Below are positions 35,004 through 44,350 of a stretch of DNA of 64,000 nt, piece by piece. Positions within the stretch are counted from its first letter, which is position 1; each line of letters begins with the position of its first letter. The stretch is from contig JAPHUD010000021.1 in NCBI GenBank assembly GCA_026196775.1, forward strand, positions 1 to 64,000. The letters run 5' to 3'. The notes beneath the pieces were generated by a model. It did no database searches. It was not told the origin of the DNA and saw only the letters and a program-made list of their open reading frames with translations. The DNA comes from Flavobacteriales bacterium (GTDB taxonomy: Bacteria > Bacteroidota > Bacteroidia > Flavobacteriales_E > Vicingaceae). The translations under genes and the position numbers were made by a program.

Positions 35004-37409
35004 ATGAAAAAAATTATGCTTGTAGTATGCATGTGTTCTATCTCTTTAATGAGTATTTCACAAATTATTACTATAAAAGATAATAAAACAAATTTACCAT
35101 TAGAGATGGTAAGCATAGTCAGTATTCAACCTCGTATAGCCACTTTTACTAATGTTAAGGGGCAGGCTGATATTACAGATTTTAAGACCTCTGAAAAAAT
35201 TGAGTTACGATTAATAGGATACAAGGCTATTCAAAAATCTTATGTAGAACTAGAACTATTGTCTTTTGAAATTGTGTTGGAAGATGCTGGATTATCTTTA
35301 GATGAGGTAGTTATTTCTGCTACACGTTGGACACAAAATAAAAATGATGTGCCAGAAAAAATAAGCTCTATTTCTGCTAAAGATGTAGCTTTACAAAATC
35401 CACAAACTGCTGCAGATTTATTAGGTTCTTCGGGCGAAGTTTTTATACAAAAAAGTCAGGGAGGGGGAGGAAGTCCCATGATTAGAGGTTTTTCTACCAA
35501 CAGATTGCTTATTACTGTTGATGGAGTGCGTATGAATACCGCTATTTTTAGAAGTGGTAATTTACAAAATGTAATTTCCATAGATCCTTTTGCGGTAGAA
35601 CACACCGAAGTATTATTTGGACCAGGTTCAGTAATTTATGGAAGTGATGCTATTGGCGGAGTAATGAGTTTTTCTACTATAACACCTCAATTTTCTACTA
35701 GTGATGAACCTTTAATTACTGGAAAATCTTCTACTAGATACACATCTGCTAATAGTGAAATGACAGGACATTTTAATGTAGGCGTTGGTTGGAAAAAATG
35801 GGCAATGGTAACAAGTATTACGCATTCCGATTTTGGCGATTTACGTATGGGATCGTACGGACCTTCATCTTATTTGCGAAAGTTTTATGTTGTAAGAGAA
35901 GATACTATTGATGTTGTGAAAGCTAATACTGATCCTTTAGTGCAAAACCCAACAGGATACAAGCAAACTTCATTAATGCAAAAGTTGAGGTTTAAACCCA
36001 ATAAAAATTGGGATGTTAATTATGGTTTTTTATATTCCACTACAACAAACTATTCTCGTTATGACAGGTTAACAAGAACTAAAAATGGAAAACCAAGAAG
36101 TGCAGAATGGAATTATGGACCACAAGAATGGGCAATGAATTATTTGAACATTACTAATTCAGCTGCAAATAGCTTGTATAATGAAATGAGTATACGTTTG
36201 GCTCATCAATATTTTGAAGAAAGTAGAATAGACCGAGGGTTTAATCAGCCAATTCGAGCTAATAGATTAGAAGAAGTAAACGCTTTTTCGGCTAACATGG
36301 ATTTTGAGAAAATATTGGGAGAGAAAACCGAACTTTTTTATGGAGTTGAAGCGGTATATAATGATGTAAATTCTTTTGGTACAGATGAATACGTAACTAC
36401 CAACATTATTGTTCCTGCTGCTGCTCGTTATCCTCAATCTACTTGGGAATCGTATGCTGCCTATGTTACTATTCAAAGGCATTTATCTGAAAAATTTTTG
36501 GTGCAAGCCGGTGCTAGGTTCAATCAATTTATATTGAATGCTGCTTTTGATACTACTTATTTTCCATTTCCATTTACCAAAGCCGAAATTAACAACAATG
36601 CAACAACAGGAAGTTTGGGCTTTGTTTGGCAACCAACAGAACAGTGGAATATTAGCGGAAGTACTTCAACAGGTTTTCGCTCACCTAATGTGGATGATAT
36701 AGGAAAAATATTTGATTTTGAACCAGGGTATGTGGTTACTCCAAACCCTAATTTAACTGCCGAATATGCCTACAATACTGAATTGAGTATTAGCAAGGTA
36801 ATTAATGAAGCGGTAAAGTTTAATCTTACAGGGTATTATACCTATTTGGATGCTGGAATGGTAAGGAGAGATTTTCAATTTAATGGCAACGATAGTATAA
36901 TGTACAATGGAGAAATGAGCAAAGTTCAGGCGATACAAAATGCTGCTTTTGTTGAAATTAAAGGACTTCATGCCGGAATTGAAATTAAATTACCTGCGGG
37001 ATTTGGCTTAATGGCAAAATACAACTACCAACAAGGGACTGAAGAGTTGGAAGATGGTACAACAGGTCCATCTAGACATGCAGCTCCTTGGTTTGGTTCG
37101 GCTCAATTGAGTTATACAACCAAGCAACTAAAAATGATTTTTTATACGCAGTTTAGTGGCGAAAAAAAGTTTGAAGACATGCCTTTTGAAGAAATTCCTA
37201 AAAGTGAGTTGTATGCCATTGATAACAATGGAAATCCTTACTCACCAAGTTGGGTAACCCTTAATTTTAAAGTCAATTACCAACTGAAAGAGCATTTTGT
37301 TTTAGGAGGAGGAATAGAAAATATAACAGATGTACGTTATAGAACTTATAGCTCTGGTATTGCTGCCGCAGGAAGAAATTTTATGCTTTCGCTTACAGCT
37401 AAGTTTTAA
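35004..37409 (+). CDS. TonB-dependent receptor, haem-receptor-like
   Basis: An 801-residue outer-membrane receptor. Signal peptide about 1-20, a carboxypeptidase-like regulatory domain (20-95), then the plug (about 105-225) with MIRGFSTNRLLITVDGVRMN and VLFGPGSVIYGSDAIGGVMSF, and the barrel to the terminal FMLSLTAKF. In the barrel, FRSPNVDD and NPNL (near residues 560-590) resemble the FRAP and NPNL boxes of haem receptors such as HmuR, so haem is a reasonable guess at the ligand; copper or other chelates are alternatives. Preceded by the small unknown gene and followed by a terminator. Confidence 0.88.
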   Translation: MKKIMLVVCMCSISLMSISQIITIKDNKTNLPLEMVSIVSIQPRIATFTNVKGQADITDFKTSEKIELRLIGYKAIQKSYVELELLSFEIVLEDAGLSLDEVVISATRWTQNKNDVPEKISSISAKDVALQNPQTAADLLGSSGEVFIQKSQGGGGSPMIRGFSTNRLLITVDGVRMNTAIFRSGNLQNVISIDPFAVEHTEVLFGPGSVIYGSDAIGGVMSFSTITPQFSTSDEPLITGKSSTRYTSANSEMTGHFNVGVGWKKWAMVTSITHSDFGDLRMGSYGPSSYLRKFYVVREDTIDVVKANTDPLVQNPTGYKQTSLMQKLRFKPNKNWDVNYGFLYSTTTNYSRYDRLTRTKNGKPRSAEWNYGPQEWAMNYLNITNSAANSLYNEMSIRLAHQYFEESRIDRGFNQPIRANRLEEVNAFSANMDFEKILGEKTELFYGVEAVYNDVNSFGTDEYVTTNIIVPAAARYPQSTWESYAAYVTIQRHLSEKFLVQAGARFNQFILNAAFDTTYFPFPFTKAEINNNATTGSLGFVWQPTEQWNISGSTSTGFRSPNVDDIGKIFDFEPGYVVTPNPNLTAEYAYNTELSISKVINEAVKFNLTGYYTYLDAGMVRRDFQFNGNDSIMYNGEMSKVQAIQNAAFVEIKGLHAGIEIKLPAGFGLMAKYNYQQGTEELEDGTTGPSRHAAPWFGSAQLSYTTKQLKMIFYTQFSGEKKFEDMPFEEIPKSELYAIDNNGNPYSPSWVTLNFKVNYQLKEHFVLGGGIENITDVRYRTYSSGIAAAGRNFMLSLTAKF

Positions 37410-37417
37410 TAAGTTTT

Positions 37418-37456
37418 ACACCAGTCAGGTATTTAATACCTGACCGGTGTTTTTTT
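37418..37456 (+). terminator. Rho-independent terminator after the TonB receptor gene
   Basis: Arms ACACCAGTCAGGTATT and AATACCTGACCGGTGT, with one mismatch, followed by T7. Confidence 0.85.
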
Positions 37457-37481
37457 GTTTATTCTTCTGCTAATTTTTAGC

Positions 37482-37489
37482 TACATTTG
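37482..37489 (+). promoter_or_regulatory. Candidate -7 box TACATTTG for the enoyl-CoA hydratase gene
   Basis: TACATTTG matches TAnnTTTG 23 bases before the ATG at 37512. A TTG lies at 37455-37457, a little far for a -33 element (24 bases). Confidence 0.5.
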
Positions 37490-37511
37490 TTTTTTTAATA
37501 AATTAAAACAC

Positions 37512-38288
37512 ATGGAATACAACAATATTTTAGTAACTCAAGAAAATAGCATCGCACAAGTAACAATTAACCGACCTAATCAATTAAATGCTTTGAATTC
37601 ATCAACCATAGCAGAGTTGAGCAGTGTTTTTAAAACATTAGAAGCAGATAAAAATGTTCGCGTAATCATAATTACCGGTTCTGGCGAAAAAGCCTTTGTT
37701 GCCGGGGCAGACATCAAGGAATTTTATCAATTTGATGTGGAAGAAGGAAAAAAATTATCCGCTGAAGGGCATCAAAAATTATTTGATTTAGTAGAAAATT
37801 TAACTACTCCGGTAATTGCTGCTGTTAATGGTTTTGCATTAGGTGGCGGATTAGAATTAGCCATGAGTTGCCATTTTAGAATTGCTTCTGATAATGCTAA
37901 ATTAGGTTTACCCGAAGTTACGTTGGGAGTAATTCCTGGTTATGGAGGAACACAACGATTAGCACAATTAGCAGGTAAAGGCAGAGCCATGGAAATGATT
38001 ATGACTGCCAAAATGATTTCTGCTGAAGAAGCAGCGAACATTGGTTTAGTCAACCAAGTGGTTACACAAGAAGAATTATTGCCAACTTGTCAAAAAATTG
38101 CTCAAAAAATAGCTTTCAATTCTTCAACAGCCATTGCAAGTGCAATAAAAGCGGTAAATGCTGGTTTTAAAGATGGTATAAATGGCTACGAAATAGAAAT
38201 AGAAGAGTTTGGTAAATGCTTCGGAACACCTGATTTTATTGAAGGAACAAATGCATTTATTGAAAAGCGTAAACCGAAATTCAGTTAA
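37512..38288 (+). CDS. Enoyl-CoA hydratase/isomerase (crotonase family)
   Basis: A 258-residue crotonase. The start is placed at ATG 37512 (MEYNNILVTQ), because an in-frame ATG at 37455 lies upstream of the promoter box and only adds a hydrophobic leader not found in the family. Motifs: AFVAGADIKEF (oxyanion-hole strand), AVNGFALGGGLELAMSC (second oxyanion-hole Gly), the first catalytic Glu region LPEVTLGVIPGYGGTQRL, and the C-terminal FGTPDFIEGTNAFIEKRKP. Both the hydratase Glu near GLPEVTLG and the ELAMSC region are present, so hydration of 2-enoyl-CoA in beta-oxidation or butanoate metabolism is likely. Exact chain length is not visible. Confidence 0.92.
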   Translation: MEYNNILVTQENSIAQVTINRPNQLNALNSSTIAELSSVFKTLEADKNVRVIIITGSGEKAFVAGADIKEFYQFDVEEGKKLSAEGHQKLFDLVENLTTPVIAAVNGFALGGGLELAMSCHFRIASDNAKLGLPEVTLGVIPGYGGTQRLAQLAGKGRAMEMIMTAKMISAEEAANIGLVNQVVTQEELLPTCQKIAQKIAFNSSTAIASAIKAVNAGFKDGINGYEIEIEEFGKCFGTPDFIEGTNAFIEKRKPKFS

Positions 38289-38326
38289 AACTTTATAAAC
38301 TTTTAACTTTACAAGCTTTTTACTAA

Positions 38327-39817
38327 ATGAGCAACCCCTTAAAAAAACTTGCCGGACAAACAGCCATTTATGGGCTTACAAGCATAGTTGGACGTTTGCT
38401 TAATTGGTTTTTGGTGCCTATTTATATCGGAACGGCAAAGTTTACGCCCGACCAATACGGAATTATTACCGAAATGTATTCCTACGTAGCATTTTTAGTG
38501 GTGTTTCTAACCTACGGAATGGAAACCGCTTTTTTCCGTTTTTCTACCTTGCAAGAACACGATAATAAAAAAGTATATTCCACTATTATTTATTCGCTTT
38601 TCACTACTTCTTTTGTGTTTATAGCACTGGCCTTTTTGTTTGATCAATCTATTGCTAATTGGCTGAAATATCCTAATAACAAAGAGTTTGTAACTTGGTT
38701 TGCCATGATAGTTGGTTTAGATGCCGTTGCTTCTATTCCTATGGCGAAATTAAGAGCAGATAATCGTCCTATAAAATTTGCTGTCATCAATTTTGCGAAT
38801 ATTGGTGTAAATATTGGCTTAAATTTATTTTTTCTAGCCTATTGTTTGCCCATGTATAAAGCTGGCGAAACCAACTGGCTTATCGAAACTTTTTATAATC
38901 CAGAAATAGGTGTAGGCTATGTTTTCATTGCGAACCTTATTGCGAGTATTGTTAAGTTTTTATTGTTACTGCCCGATATGCTAAAAGCTAAATTTAGTGT
39001 TGAATTCGCATTGCTTAAAAAAATGTTTATTTATGCGTTGCCTTTATTGGTTTTTGGACTGGCAGGAATTGTAAATGAAACCATCGATAGGATTATGCTA
39101 AAGCGAATGTTGTTTGAGAGTAAAGGTGAGTTGGAGACTATGACTCAAATAGGAATTTATGGTGCTTGTTATAAAGTTTCTATTATTGTTACGCTTTTTA
39201 TTCAGGCATTTAGGTATGCCGCAGAACCTTTCTTTTTTGCTCAGGAAAAAGAAAAAAATGCCAAAGAAACTTATTCCACCATCATGACTTATTTTGTGAT
39301 AATTTGTGCTACCATCTTTTTGGGTGTAATGCTGTATATTGATATTGTGAAATATTTTATCCCAAATGAAGCCTATTGGGAGGGGTTAAAAATTGTTCCT
39401 ATATTACTTTTTGCTAATATTAGCTTAGGCATTTATTACAATCAATCTATTTGGTACAAACTAGGCGGAAAAACAAAATATGGCGCCTATATTGGTGTTT
39501 TTGGAGCTTTGGTAACCATCTTATTAAATTACATTTGGATTCCTGTTTATGGTTATGTTGGCTCTGCTTGGGCAACATTAATTTGTTATTCTTCTATGTG
39601 TATTATTTCATTTGTTCTAGGACAAAAACATTACCCCATCAAATACAATTATTTTAAAATTGGGATATATTTAGGCTTAGCACTATTACTTTATTTTGCA
39701 ACAACTCAATTTACCATAGAAAATTTTTACACCAAACATCTTATACATACGTTAATAATTTTTGCCTTTTTAGGATTTATTTACGCCATCGAAAGACCAA
39801 AAAAAGTGGTAATTTAG
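38327..39817 (+). CDS. Oligosaccharide flippase family protein (Wzx/MATE-like)
   Basis: A 496-residue inner-membrane protein with 12-14 predicted transmembrane helices, starting LKKLAGQTAIYGLTSIVGRLLNWFLVPIY, which is characteristic of polysaccharide flippases in the MVF/MATE superfamily. Such proteins move lipid-linked sugar repeats across the inner membrane for O-antigen or capsule. There are no flanking glycosyltransferases, so the substrate is unknown. A 68-residue overlapping frame inside it is not a gene. It is the first gene of a long co-directional run of envelope-related genes. Confidence 0.9.
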   Translation: MSNPLKKLAGQTAIYGLTSIVGRLLNWFLVPIYIGTAKFTPDQYGIITEMYSYVAFLVVFLTYGMETAFFRFSTLQEHDNKKVYSTIIYSLFTTSFVFIALAFLFDQSIANWLKYPNNKEFVTWFAMIVGLDAVASIPMAKLRADNRPIKFAVINFANIGVNIGLNLFFLAYCLPMYKAGETNWLIETFYNPEIGVGYVFIANLIASIVKFLLLLPDMLKAKFSVEFALLKKMFIYALPLLVFGLAGIVNETIDRIMLKRMLFESKGELETMTQIGIYGACYKVSIIVTLFIQAFRYAAEPFFFAQEKEKNAKETYSTIMTYFVIICATIFLGVMLYIDIVKYFIPNEAYWEGLKIVPILLFANISLGIYYNQSIWYKLGGKTKYGAYIGVFGALVTILLNYIWIPVYGYVGSAWATLICYSSMCIISFVLGQKHYPIKYNYFKIGIYLGLALLLYFATTQFTIENFYTKHLIHTLIIFAFLGFIYAIERPKKVVI

Positions 39818-39866
39818 TAGGCTAGTTTAACAGGTTAAAAGTTTATAAGGTTAAAGATTAGAAAAA

Positions 39867-40229
39867 ATGAGAGTGTATTCGTTTGAAAAATTAATTGTTT
39901 GGCAAGAATCAAGGAAACTGACAAAAGAAGTGTACTTACTTTCTAAAAAATTCCCAAAAGAAGAACAATTCGGACTAACTAGTCAAGTAAGAAGAGCAAT
40001 AGTTTCGGTTTGTTCGAACATAGCAGAAGGAAGTTCAAGAAGTACTTCAAAAGATAAAGCTAGATTTACAGAAATGTCTTTTGGAAGCCTTCTAGAAGTT
40101 TTAAATCAATTAATTTTGGCAGCTGATTTAGAATTTATTAAAATTGAAGAGTTAAACAAATTAAGACCTCGTATTGATGAAATAGCAATGATGCTTAATG
40201 GGTTAAAAAAGAGCCAACTAAACTCATAA
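39867..40229 (+). CDS. Four-helix-bundle protein (23S rRNA IVS/S23-like)
   Basis: A 120-residue helical protein of the family often encoded in intervening sequences of 23S rRNA genes and also found free-standing: VYSFEKLIVWQESRKL, then FPKEEQFGLTSQVRRAIVSVCSNIAEGSSR with the typical VSxxSNIAEG segment, and a C-terminal helix. Function of the free-standing copies is unknown. It is inserted between the flippase gene and dut and is flanked on both sides by short AT-rich repeats of the TTATAAACTT kind, which suggests it arrived as a cassette; this is inference. Confidence 0.88.
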   Translation: MRVYSFEKLIVWQESRKLTKEVYLLSKKFPKEEQFGLTSQVRRAIVSVCSNIAEGSSRSTSKDKARFTEMSFGSLLEVLNQLILAADLEFIKIEELNKLRPRIDEIAMMLNGLKKSQLNS

Positions 40230-40253
40230 ACTATAAACTTATAAACTAGAATT

Positions 40254-40688
40254 ATGCGAATAAAAATAGTAAACAAATCCAATCATCCGTTGCCACACTA
40301 TGGAACAGAAGCTGCTGCAGGTGTTGATTTAAGAGCAAATATAGAAACTCCAATAACTTTAAAACCATTAGAAAGAACTTTGGTAAAAACAGGTTTATTC
40401 ATAGAGTTGCCTGTGGGTTATGAAGCTCAAGTTCGTCCGAGAAGCGGATTGGCCTACAAAAATGGCATTACTGTATTAAATTCTCCGGGAACTATTGATG
40501 CCGATTATAGAGGTGAAGTTGGCGTAATTTTAGTTAATCTCTCTAACGAGCCTTTTGTAATTGAGAATGGAGAAAGAATTGCTCAATTGGTAATTGCTAA
40601 GCACGAGCAAGCTGAGTGGGAATTAGTAGAAGAATTAGCAGAAACTGAAAGAGGAGCAGGAGGGTTTGGAAGTACAGGGAAAAAATAA
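40254..40688 (+). CDS. dut: dUTP diphosphatase
   Basis: A 144-residue trimeric dUTPase that hydrolyses dUTP to dUMP, keeping uracil out of DNA and feeding dTMP synthesis. All five motifs are visible: GVDLRAN (1), [12 protein letters not shown] (2), [20 protein letters not shown] (3), RIAQLVI (4), and the C-terminal [11 protein letters not shown] (5). Normal length. It is co-directional with the sugar nucleotidyltransferase gene 80 bases later. Confidence 0.97.
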   Translation: MRIKIVNKSNHPLPHYGTEAAAGVDLRANIETPITLKPLERTLVKTGLFIELPVGYEAQVRPRSGLAYKNGITVLNSPGTIDADYRGEVGVILVNLSNEPFVIENGERIAQLVIAKHEQAEWELVEELAETERGAGGFGSTGKK

Positions 40689-40768
40689 TTAATAATGTAC
40701 CAATTTAGCAATGTAGCAATTTTAATTTCATTGTTACACTGATAATTTGTTTAATTAAGGAATATACA

Positions 40769-41770
40769 ATGAAAATAATAGTGCCAATGGCAGGAAGAGG
40801 TTCAAGATTAAGACCTCATACGCTAACCATACCAAAACCATTAATTCCAATTGCGGGGAAACCAATTGTTCAACGTTTGGTGGAAGATATTACCAAAGTT
40901 TGCGGAGAACCTGTAGATGAAATTGCTTTTATCATTGGCGATTTTGGAACAGAAGTAGAAAACCAATTAGTGAGCATTGCTGAAAATTTAGGAGCAAAAG
41001 GAAGTATTTACTATCAGGAAGAAGCATTAGGAACAGCTCATGCTATTCTTTGTGCTAAAGATAGCTTAGAAGGTAAAGTAGTCGTGGCTTTTGCCGATAC
41101 TTTGTTCAAAGCAGATTTTAAAATGGATGATGCCGCTGAAGGAATTATTTGGGTAAATCAAATTGACGACCCACGAGCTTTTGGTGTAGTAAAATTAGAC
41201 GAAAATAATATCATTACCGATTTTGTAGAAAAACCTCAAGAGTTTGTTTCCGACTTAGCCATTATTGGAATCTATTATTTTAAAGACGGAGCTTACCTAA
41301 AAAATGAGTTGCAATATTTAATTGACAATGACATCAAAGAAAAAGGCGAGTATCAATTAACCAATGCTTTAGAAAACATGAAGCAAAAGGGAACAAAGTT
41401 TGCTCCAGGAAAAGTAATTGAATGGTTAGATTGTGGTAACTATGCAGCTACCGTTTATACTAACCAACGTGTTTTGGAGTTTATTAAAAATGAAACCATA
41501 ATTGATGTTTCACTTCAAAAAGAAAATACAATAATTATTGAGCCATGCTACATTGGTAAAAATGTAAAAATTACTAATTCCGTAATTGGACCACATGTTT
41601 CTATTGGAGACAATTGCGAAATAAATAATGCTATATTAACCAATTCATTAATACAGAAGAATACGCATATACAAAATTCAAATATTGCTAATTCTATGGT
41701 TGGGAATTTTGCAAAAATTGTAGGAAAAATACAAGAATTAAGTGTAGGAGATTACAACGAACTAAGCTAA
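40769..41770 (+). CDS. Sugar-phosphate nucleotidyltransferase (RmlA/RfbA-like) with left-handed beta-helix
   Basis: A 333-residue enzyme. The N-terminal NTP-transferase domain (1-240) starts IVPMAGRGSRLRPHTLTIPKPLIPIAGKPI, the signature that binds the nucleotide triphosphate, with VAFADTLF and FVEKPQE further on. From about 250 is a hexapeptide-type left-handed helix (IGKNVKITNSVIGPHVSIGDNCEI). Family members make NDP-sugars such as dTDP- or UDP-glucose for surface polysaccharides, which fits the nearby flippase. The nucleotide and sugar specificity cannot be fixed. The TPR lipoprotein gene follows five bases after its stop. Confidence 0.92.
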   Translation: MKIIVPMAGRGSRLRPHTLTIPKPLIPIAGKPIVQRLVEDITKVCGEPVDEIAFIIGDFGTEVENQLVSIAENLGAKGSIYYQEEALGTAHAILCAKDSLEGKVVVAFADTLFKADFKMDDAAEGIIWVNQIDDPRAFGVVKLDENNIITDFVEKPQEFVSDLAIIGIYYFKDGAYLKNELQYLIDNDIKEKGEYQLTNALENMKQKGTKFAPGKVIEWLDCGNYAATVYTNQRVLEFIKNETIIDVSLQKENTIIIEPCYIGKNVKITNSVIGPHVSIGDNCEINNAILTNSLIQKNTHIQNSNIANSMVGNFAKIVGKIQELSVGDYNELS

Positions 41771-41775
41771 TATAC

Positions 41776-43518
41776 ATGTCATTAAACACATTCATAAAAC
41801 TTTTTATTCCTCTAATTTTTTTAGTTGCTTGTAATTCTCAAAAAGATACAGTTAGTTCTAAACAAAAAACGAAAGAAGCTACGGTACTTAATGAAAAACA
41901 AAAGTTGGAATTAGATTTTCTATTCCATGAAGCGAATAAACAAAGGTTGTTAGGCAATTACGAGCAAGCCTTAGTAATTTATTCTAAATGTGTTAAAATA
42001 AATCCTAATCAACCATTTTTTCATTATGAATTGGCCAATTTATATAACATGGCTAATCAGCAGCAAATAGCACTTCAATATGCAGAAAAAGCGGTTCAGT
42101 TAGATCCAAATAATAAATGGTACAGACTGCAATATGCTCAATCTTTGCAAGAAAGTGGAGATACAGAAAGTGCAATAAAACAATATCATAAGTTGATAGA
42201 GTTAGAACCAGAAAATGTTGATTTATATTTTGACTTGGCAAGAATGCAATTATATTCAGAAAAGTATAAAGATGCCTTGATAAATTTGGATGAAATTGAA
42301 AAACGTATTGGAATTAGCGAAGAAATTATTAGACAAAAAGAAAAAATTTACATTAAATTAAATGATATTGAAAGTGCAGCTGCTGAGGTGCAAAAATTGA
42401 TTGATGCTTACCCTGACGAGATTCATTACAAAGGATTATTGGCAGATTTATACCTAGCAAATGAAATGCCTGAAAAAGCATTTGCAATTTATCAAAAAAT
42501 TTTAGAAAAAGACCCTCAAAATCCTTATGCACATTTATCTTTATATGATTATTATAAAGCAAAAAATGAAAATGAAAAAGCGTTAGAAGAAGCAAAACTG
42601 GCTTTTCAAAGTCCAAATCTGGACATAGATACTAAAGTCCAAATTTTACTTTCTTATTATTCTTTATCTGATAAAAGTGCAACTCTAAAAAAAGAAGCTT
42701 TTGAATTAAATAAAATTTTAATAAAAACACACCCCGAGGAAGCAAAAGCTTACACCATTTATGCTGATTTTCTTTTGAGAGAAAATAAACTAGAAGGAGC
42801 TAAAGAAAATTATCTTAAAGCTATTGAGTTTGATAACTCTCGCTATCCAATTTGGAATCAATTGTTGTTTTTACAGTCTGAACTAAATGATAAAGAAGGC
42901 TTAGAAAGAGACAGTAAAAGAGCGGTAGAATTATTTCCTAACCAACCAATTCCTTATCTTTTTTATGGGGTTATACAGCTAGAAAATAAAAACTATAAAG
43001 AGGCTACTGAATATTTAGAAATAGGAAAAGATTATGTAATTGATAACCCACTACTTAAGACGCAGTTTTATGCCACTTTAGGCGATGCTTATAACAGCAT
43101 GAAATTATATGAAAAATCTGATGCAGCTTATGAAAAAGCATTGAAAATTGATGGTAAGAATATACATGTTTTAAATAATTATAGTTATTTTCTATCACTT
43201 AGAGGAGAAAAGTTAGAACATGCTGAAAAGCTATCAGCACTTTGTAATGAATTAGAACCTAATCAACCTAATTATTTAGATACTTATGCTTGGATTTTGT
43301 ATAAACAAGGAAAATACGTTCAAGCAAAAGAATGGTTAGAAAAAGCGGTAAGTGTTGGTGGTGATAAAAGTGCTGTAATTTTAGAACATTTAGGAGATGT
43401 TTTGTATCAACTTAATCAGCCTGAAGAAGCAATGAAATATTGGAATAAAGCTAAAGAATCTGGTGAAGGTTCTGAGTGGTTGGATAAAAAAATAGCCGAA
43501 GGTAAATTGTATGAATAA
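41776..43518 (+). CDS. TPR-repeat lipoprotein
   Basis: A 580-residue lipoprotein: signal peptide with lipobox LVAC (lipid Cys near residue 19), then tandem TPR/Bac-Tet helices over almost the whole length (for example NYEQALVIYSKCVKINPNQPFFHYELANLYN). Such proteins serve as periplasmic or outer-membrane protein-interaction scaffolds. It belongs to a tightly packed envelope operon: five bases after the nucleotidyltransferase, and its last eight bases overlap the DUF4292 gene. A link to envelope assembly is inferred from the neighbours. Confidence 0.88.
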   Translation: MSLNTFIKLFIPLIFLVACNSQKDTVSSKQKTKEATVLNEKQKLELDFLFHEANKQRLLGNYEQALVIYSKCVKINPNQPFFHYELANLYNMANQQQIALQYAEKAVQLDPNNKWYRLQYAQSLQESGDTESAIKQYHKLIELEPENVDLYFDLARMQLYSEKYKDALINLDEIEKRIGISEEIIRQKEKIYIKLNDIESAAAEVQKLIDAYPDEIHYKGLLADLYLANEMPEKAFAIYQKILEKDPQNPYAHLSLYDYYKAKNENEKALEEAKLAFQSPNLDIDTKVQILLSYYSLSDKSATLKKEAFELNKILIKTHPEEAKAYTIYADFLLRENKLEGAKENYLKAIEFDNSRYPIWNQLLFLQSELNDKEGLERDSKRAVELFPNQPIPYLFYGVIQLENKNYKEATEYLEIGKDYVIDNPLLKTQFYATLGDAYNSMKLYEKSDAAYEKALKIDGKNIHVLNNYSYFLSLRGEKLEHAEKLSALCNELEPNQPNYLDTYAWILYKQGKYVQAKEWLEKAVSVGGDKSAVILEHLGDVLYQLNQPEEAMKYWNKAKESGEGSEWLDKKIAEGKLYE

Positions 43519-44350
43519 AAGTAAAAGATTAGTATTTGTTTCTCTACTGGTTTTAACAAGTCTTTTTGCATGTAAATCAAGACAAAAAACTGTTTCTACT
43601 GATTTTGGTAGAATAAAACATATTTCTGACAAAAATTTAATAGATAGTCTCGAAAATAATGAGTTTAAGTTTAATGTGCTTTCGGCAAAGGCTTCTGTAA
43701 AATATATTGATGGTAAAGAAACTTCTTTTAAAATACATATTAGGGTAAAAAAAGATAGCCTTATTTGGGTTTCTATTACCCCTCTTTTAGGAATTGAAAT
43801 GGCAAGAGTTTTAATTACTAAAGACAGCGTTATGTTTTTAAATAGAATTGACAAACAGTATTTTGTTGGTACTTTTGATTATATTAATGATAAATTTGGT
43901 ACTGATTTAGATTATCAAATGCTAGAGGCTGTAATTGTTGGAAATAGTATAGATTTTGAGAAAGAAGAGAAAGACATCATTGCCAATATAGACAAGAAAA
44001 AACACGCTTATTATATTAGTACAGAGAAGAAAAGAAAAGTGAAAAAAGACTTAAAGAAAGATAAAAACAAACTAAAAGAACTTACTCAAGCACTTTGGCT
44101 TTCGCCCGACAGTTTTAAAATTATTGAACTAGTACTTTCTACCCCAAAATCGGATCATTCTTTAGTGAGTAAGTATAGTGATTTTATGGAACTAGAAAAT
44201 AATTCATTTCCCCAGAAAATTGATGTAACTTTAATCTCAGAAAAAACGGTTACTATTTTAATTGATTACCTAAAAGTTTCTACAGAAAAAGAAGATATTT
44301 CATTTATATTTAAAATTCCAGCTAAATATGAGCCTGTTCAACCCAATTAA
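43511..44350 (+). CDS. DUF4292 domain-containing lipoprotein
   Basis: A 279-residue lipoprotein with lipobox LFAC (lipid Cys near residue 21) followed by a DUF4292 domain: SAKASVKYIDGKETSFKIHIRVKKDSLIWVSITPLLGIEMARVLI and a long half-barrel of beta strands. The fold resembles LolA/LolB-type lipoprotein carriers, so it may bind a lipid or lipoprotein in the periplasm; that is inferred. It overlaps the TPR gene by eight bases and the EnvC-like gene by 23, a strong sign of translational coupling. Confidence 0.87.
   Translation: MNKSKRLVFVSLLVLTSLFACKSRQKTVSTDFGRIKHISDKNLIDSLENNEFKFNVLSAKASVKYIDGKETSFKIHIRVKKDSLIWVSITPLLGIEMARVLITKDSVMFLNRIDKQYFVGTFDYINDKFGTDLDYQMLEAVIVGNSIDFEKEEKDIIANIDKKKHAYYISTEKKRKVKKDLKKDKNKLKELTQALWLSPDSFKIIELVLSTPKSDHSLVSKYSDFMELENNSFPQKIDVTLISEKTVTILIDYLKVSTEKEDISFIFKIPAKYEPVQPN

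Noticed and set aside
37455-37511. Upstream ATG extending the enoyl-CoA hydratase by 19 residues
   Set aside because: It lies before the -7 box at 37482 and overlaps the preceding terminator's T-run; the extension is a hydrophobic stretch not found in crotonases.
43390-43854. Antisense open frame of 154 codons over the TPR/DUF4292 junction
   Set aside because: It opposes two well-supported lipoprotein genes and arises from AT-rich codon use.
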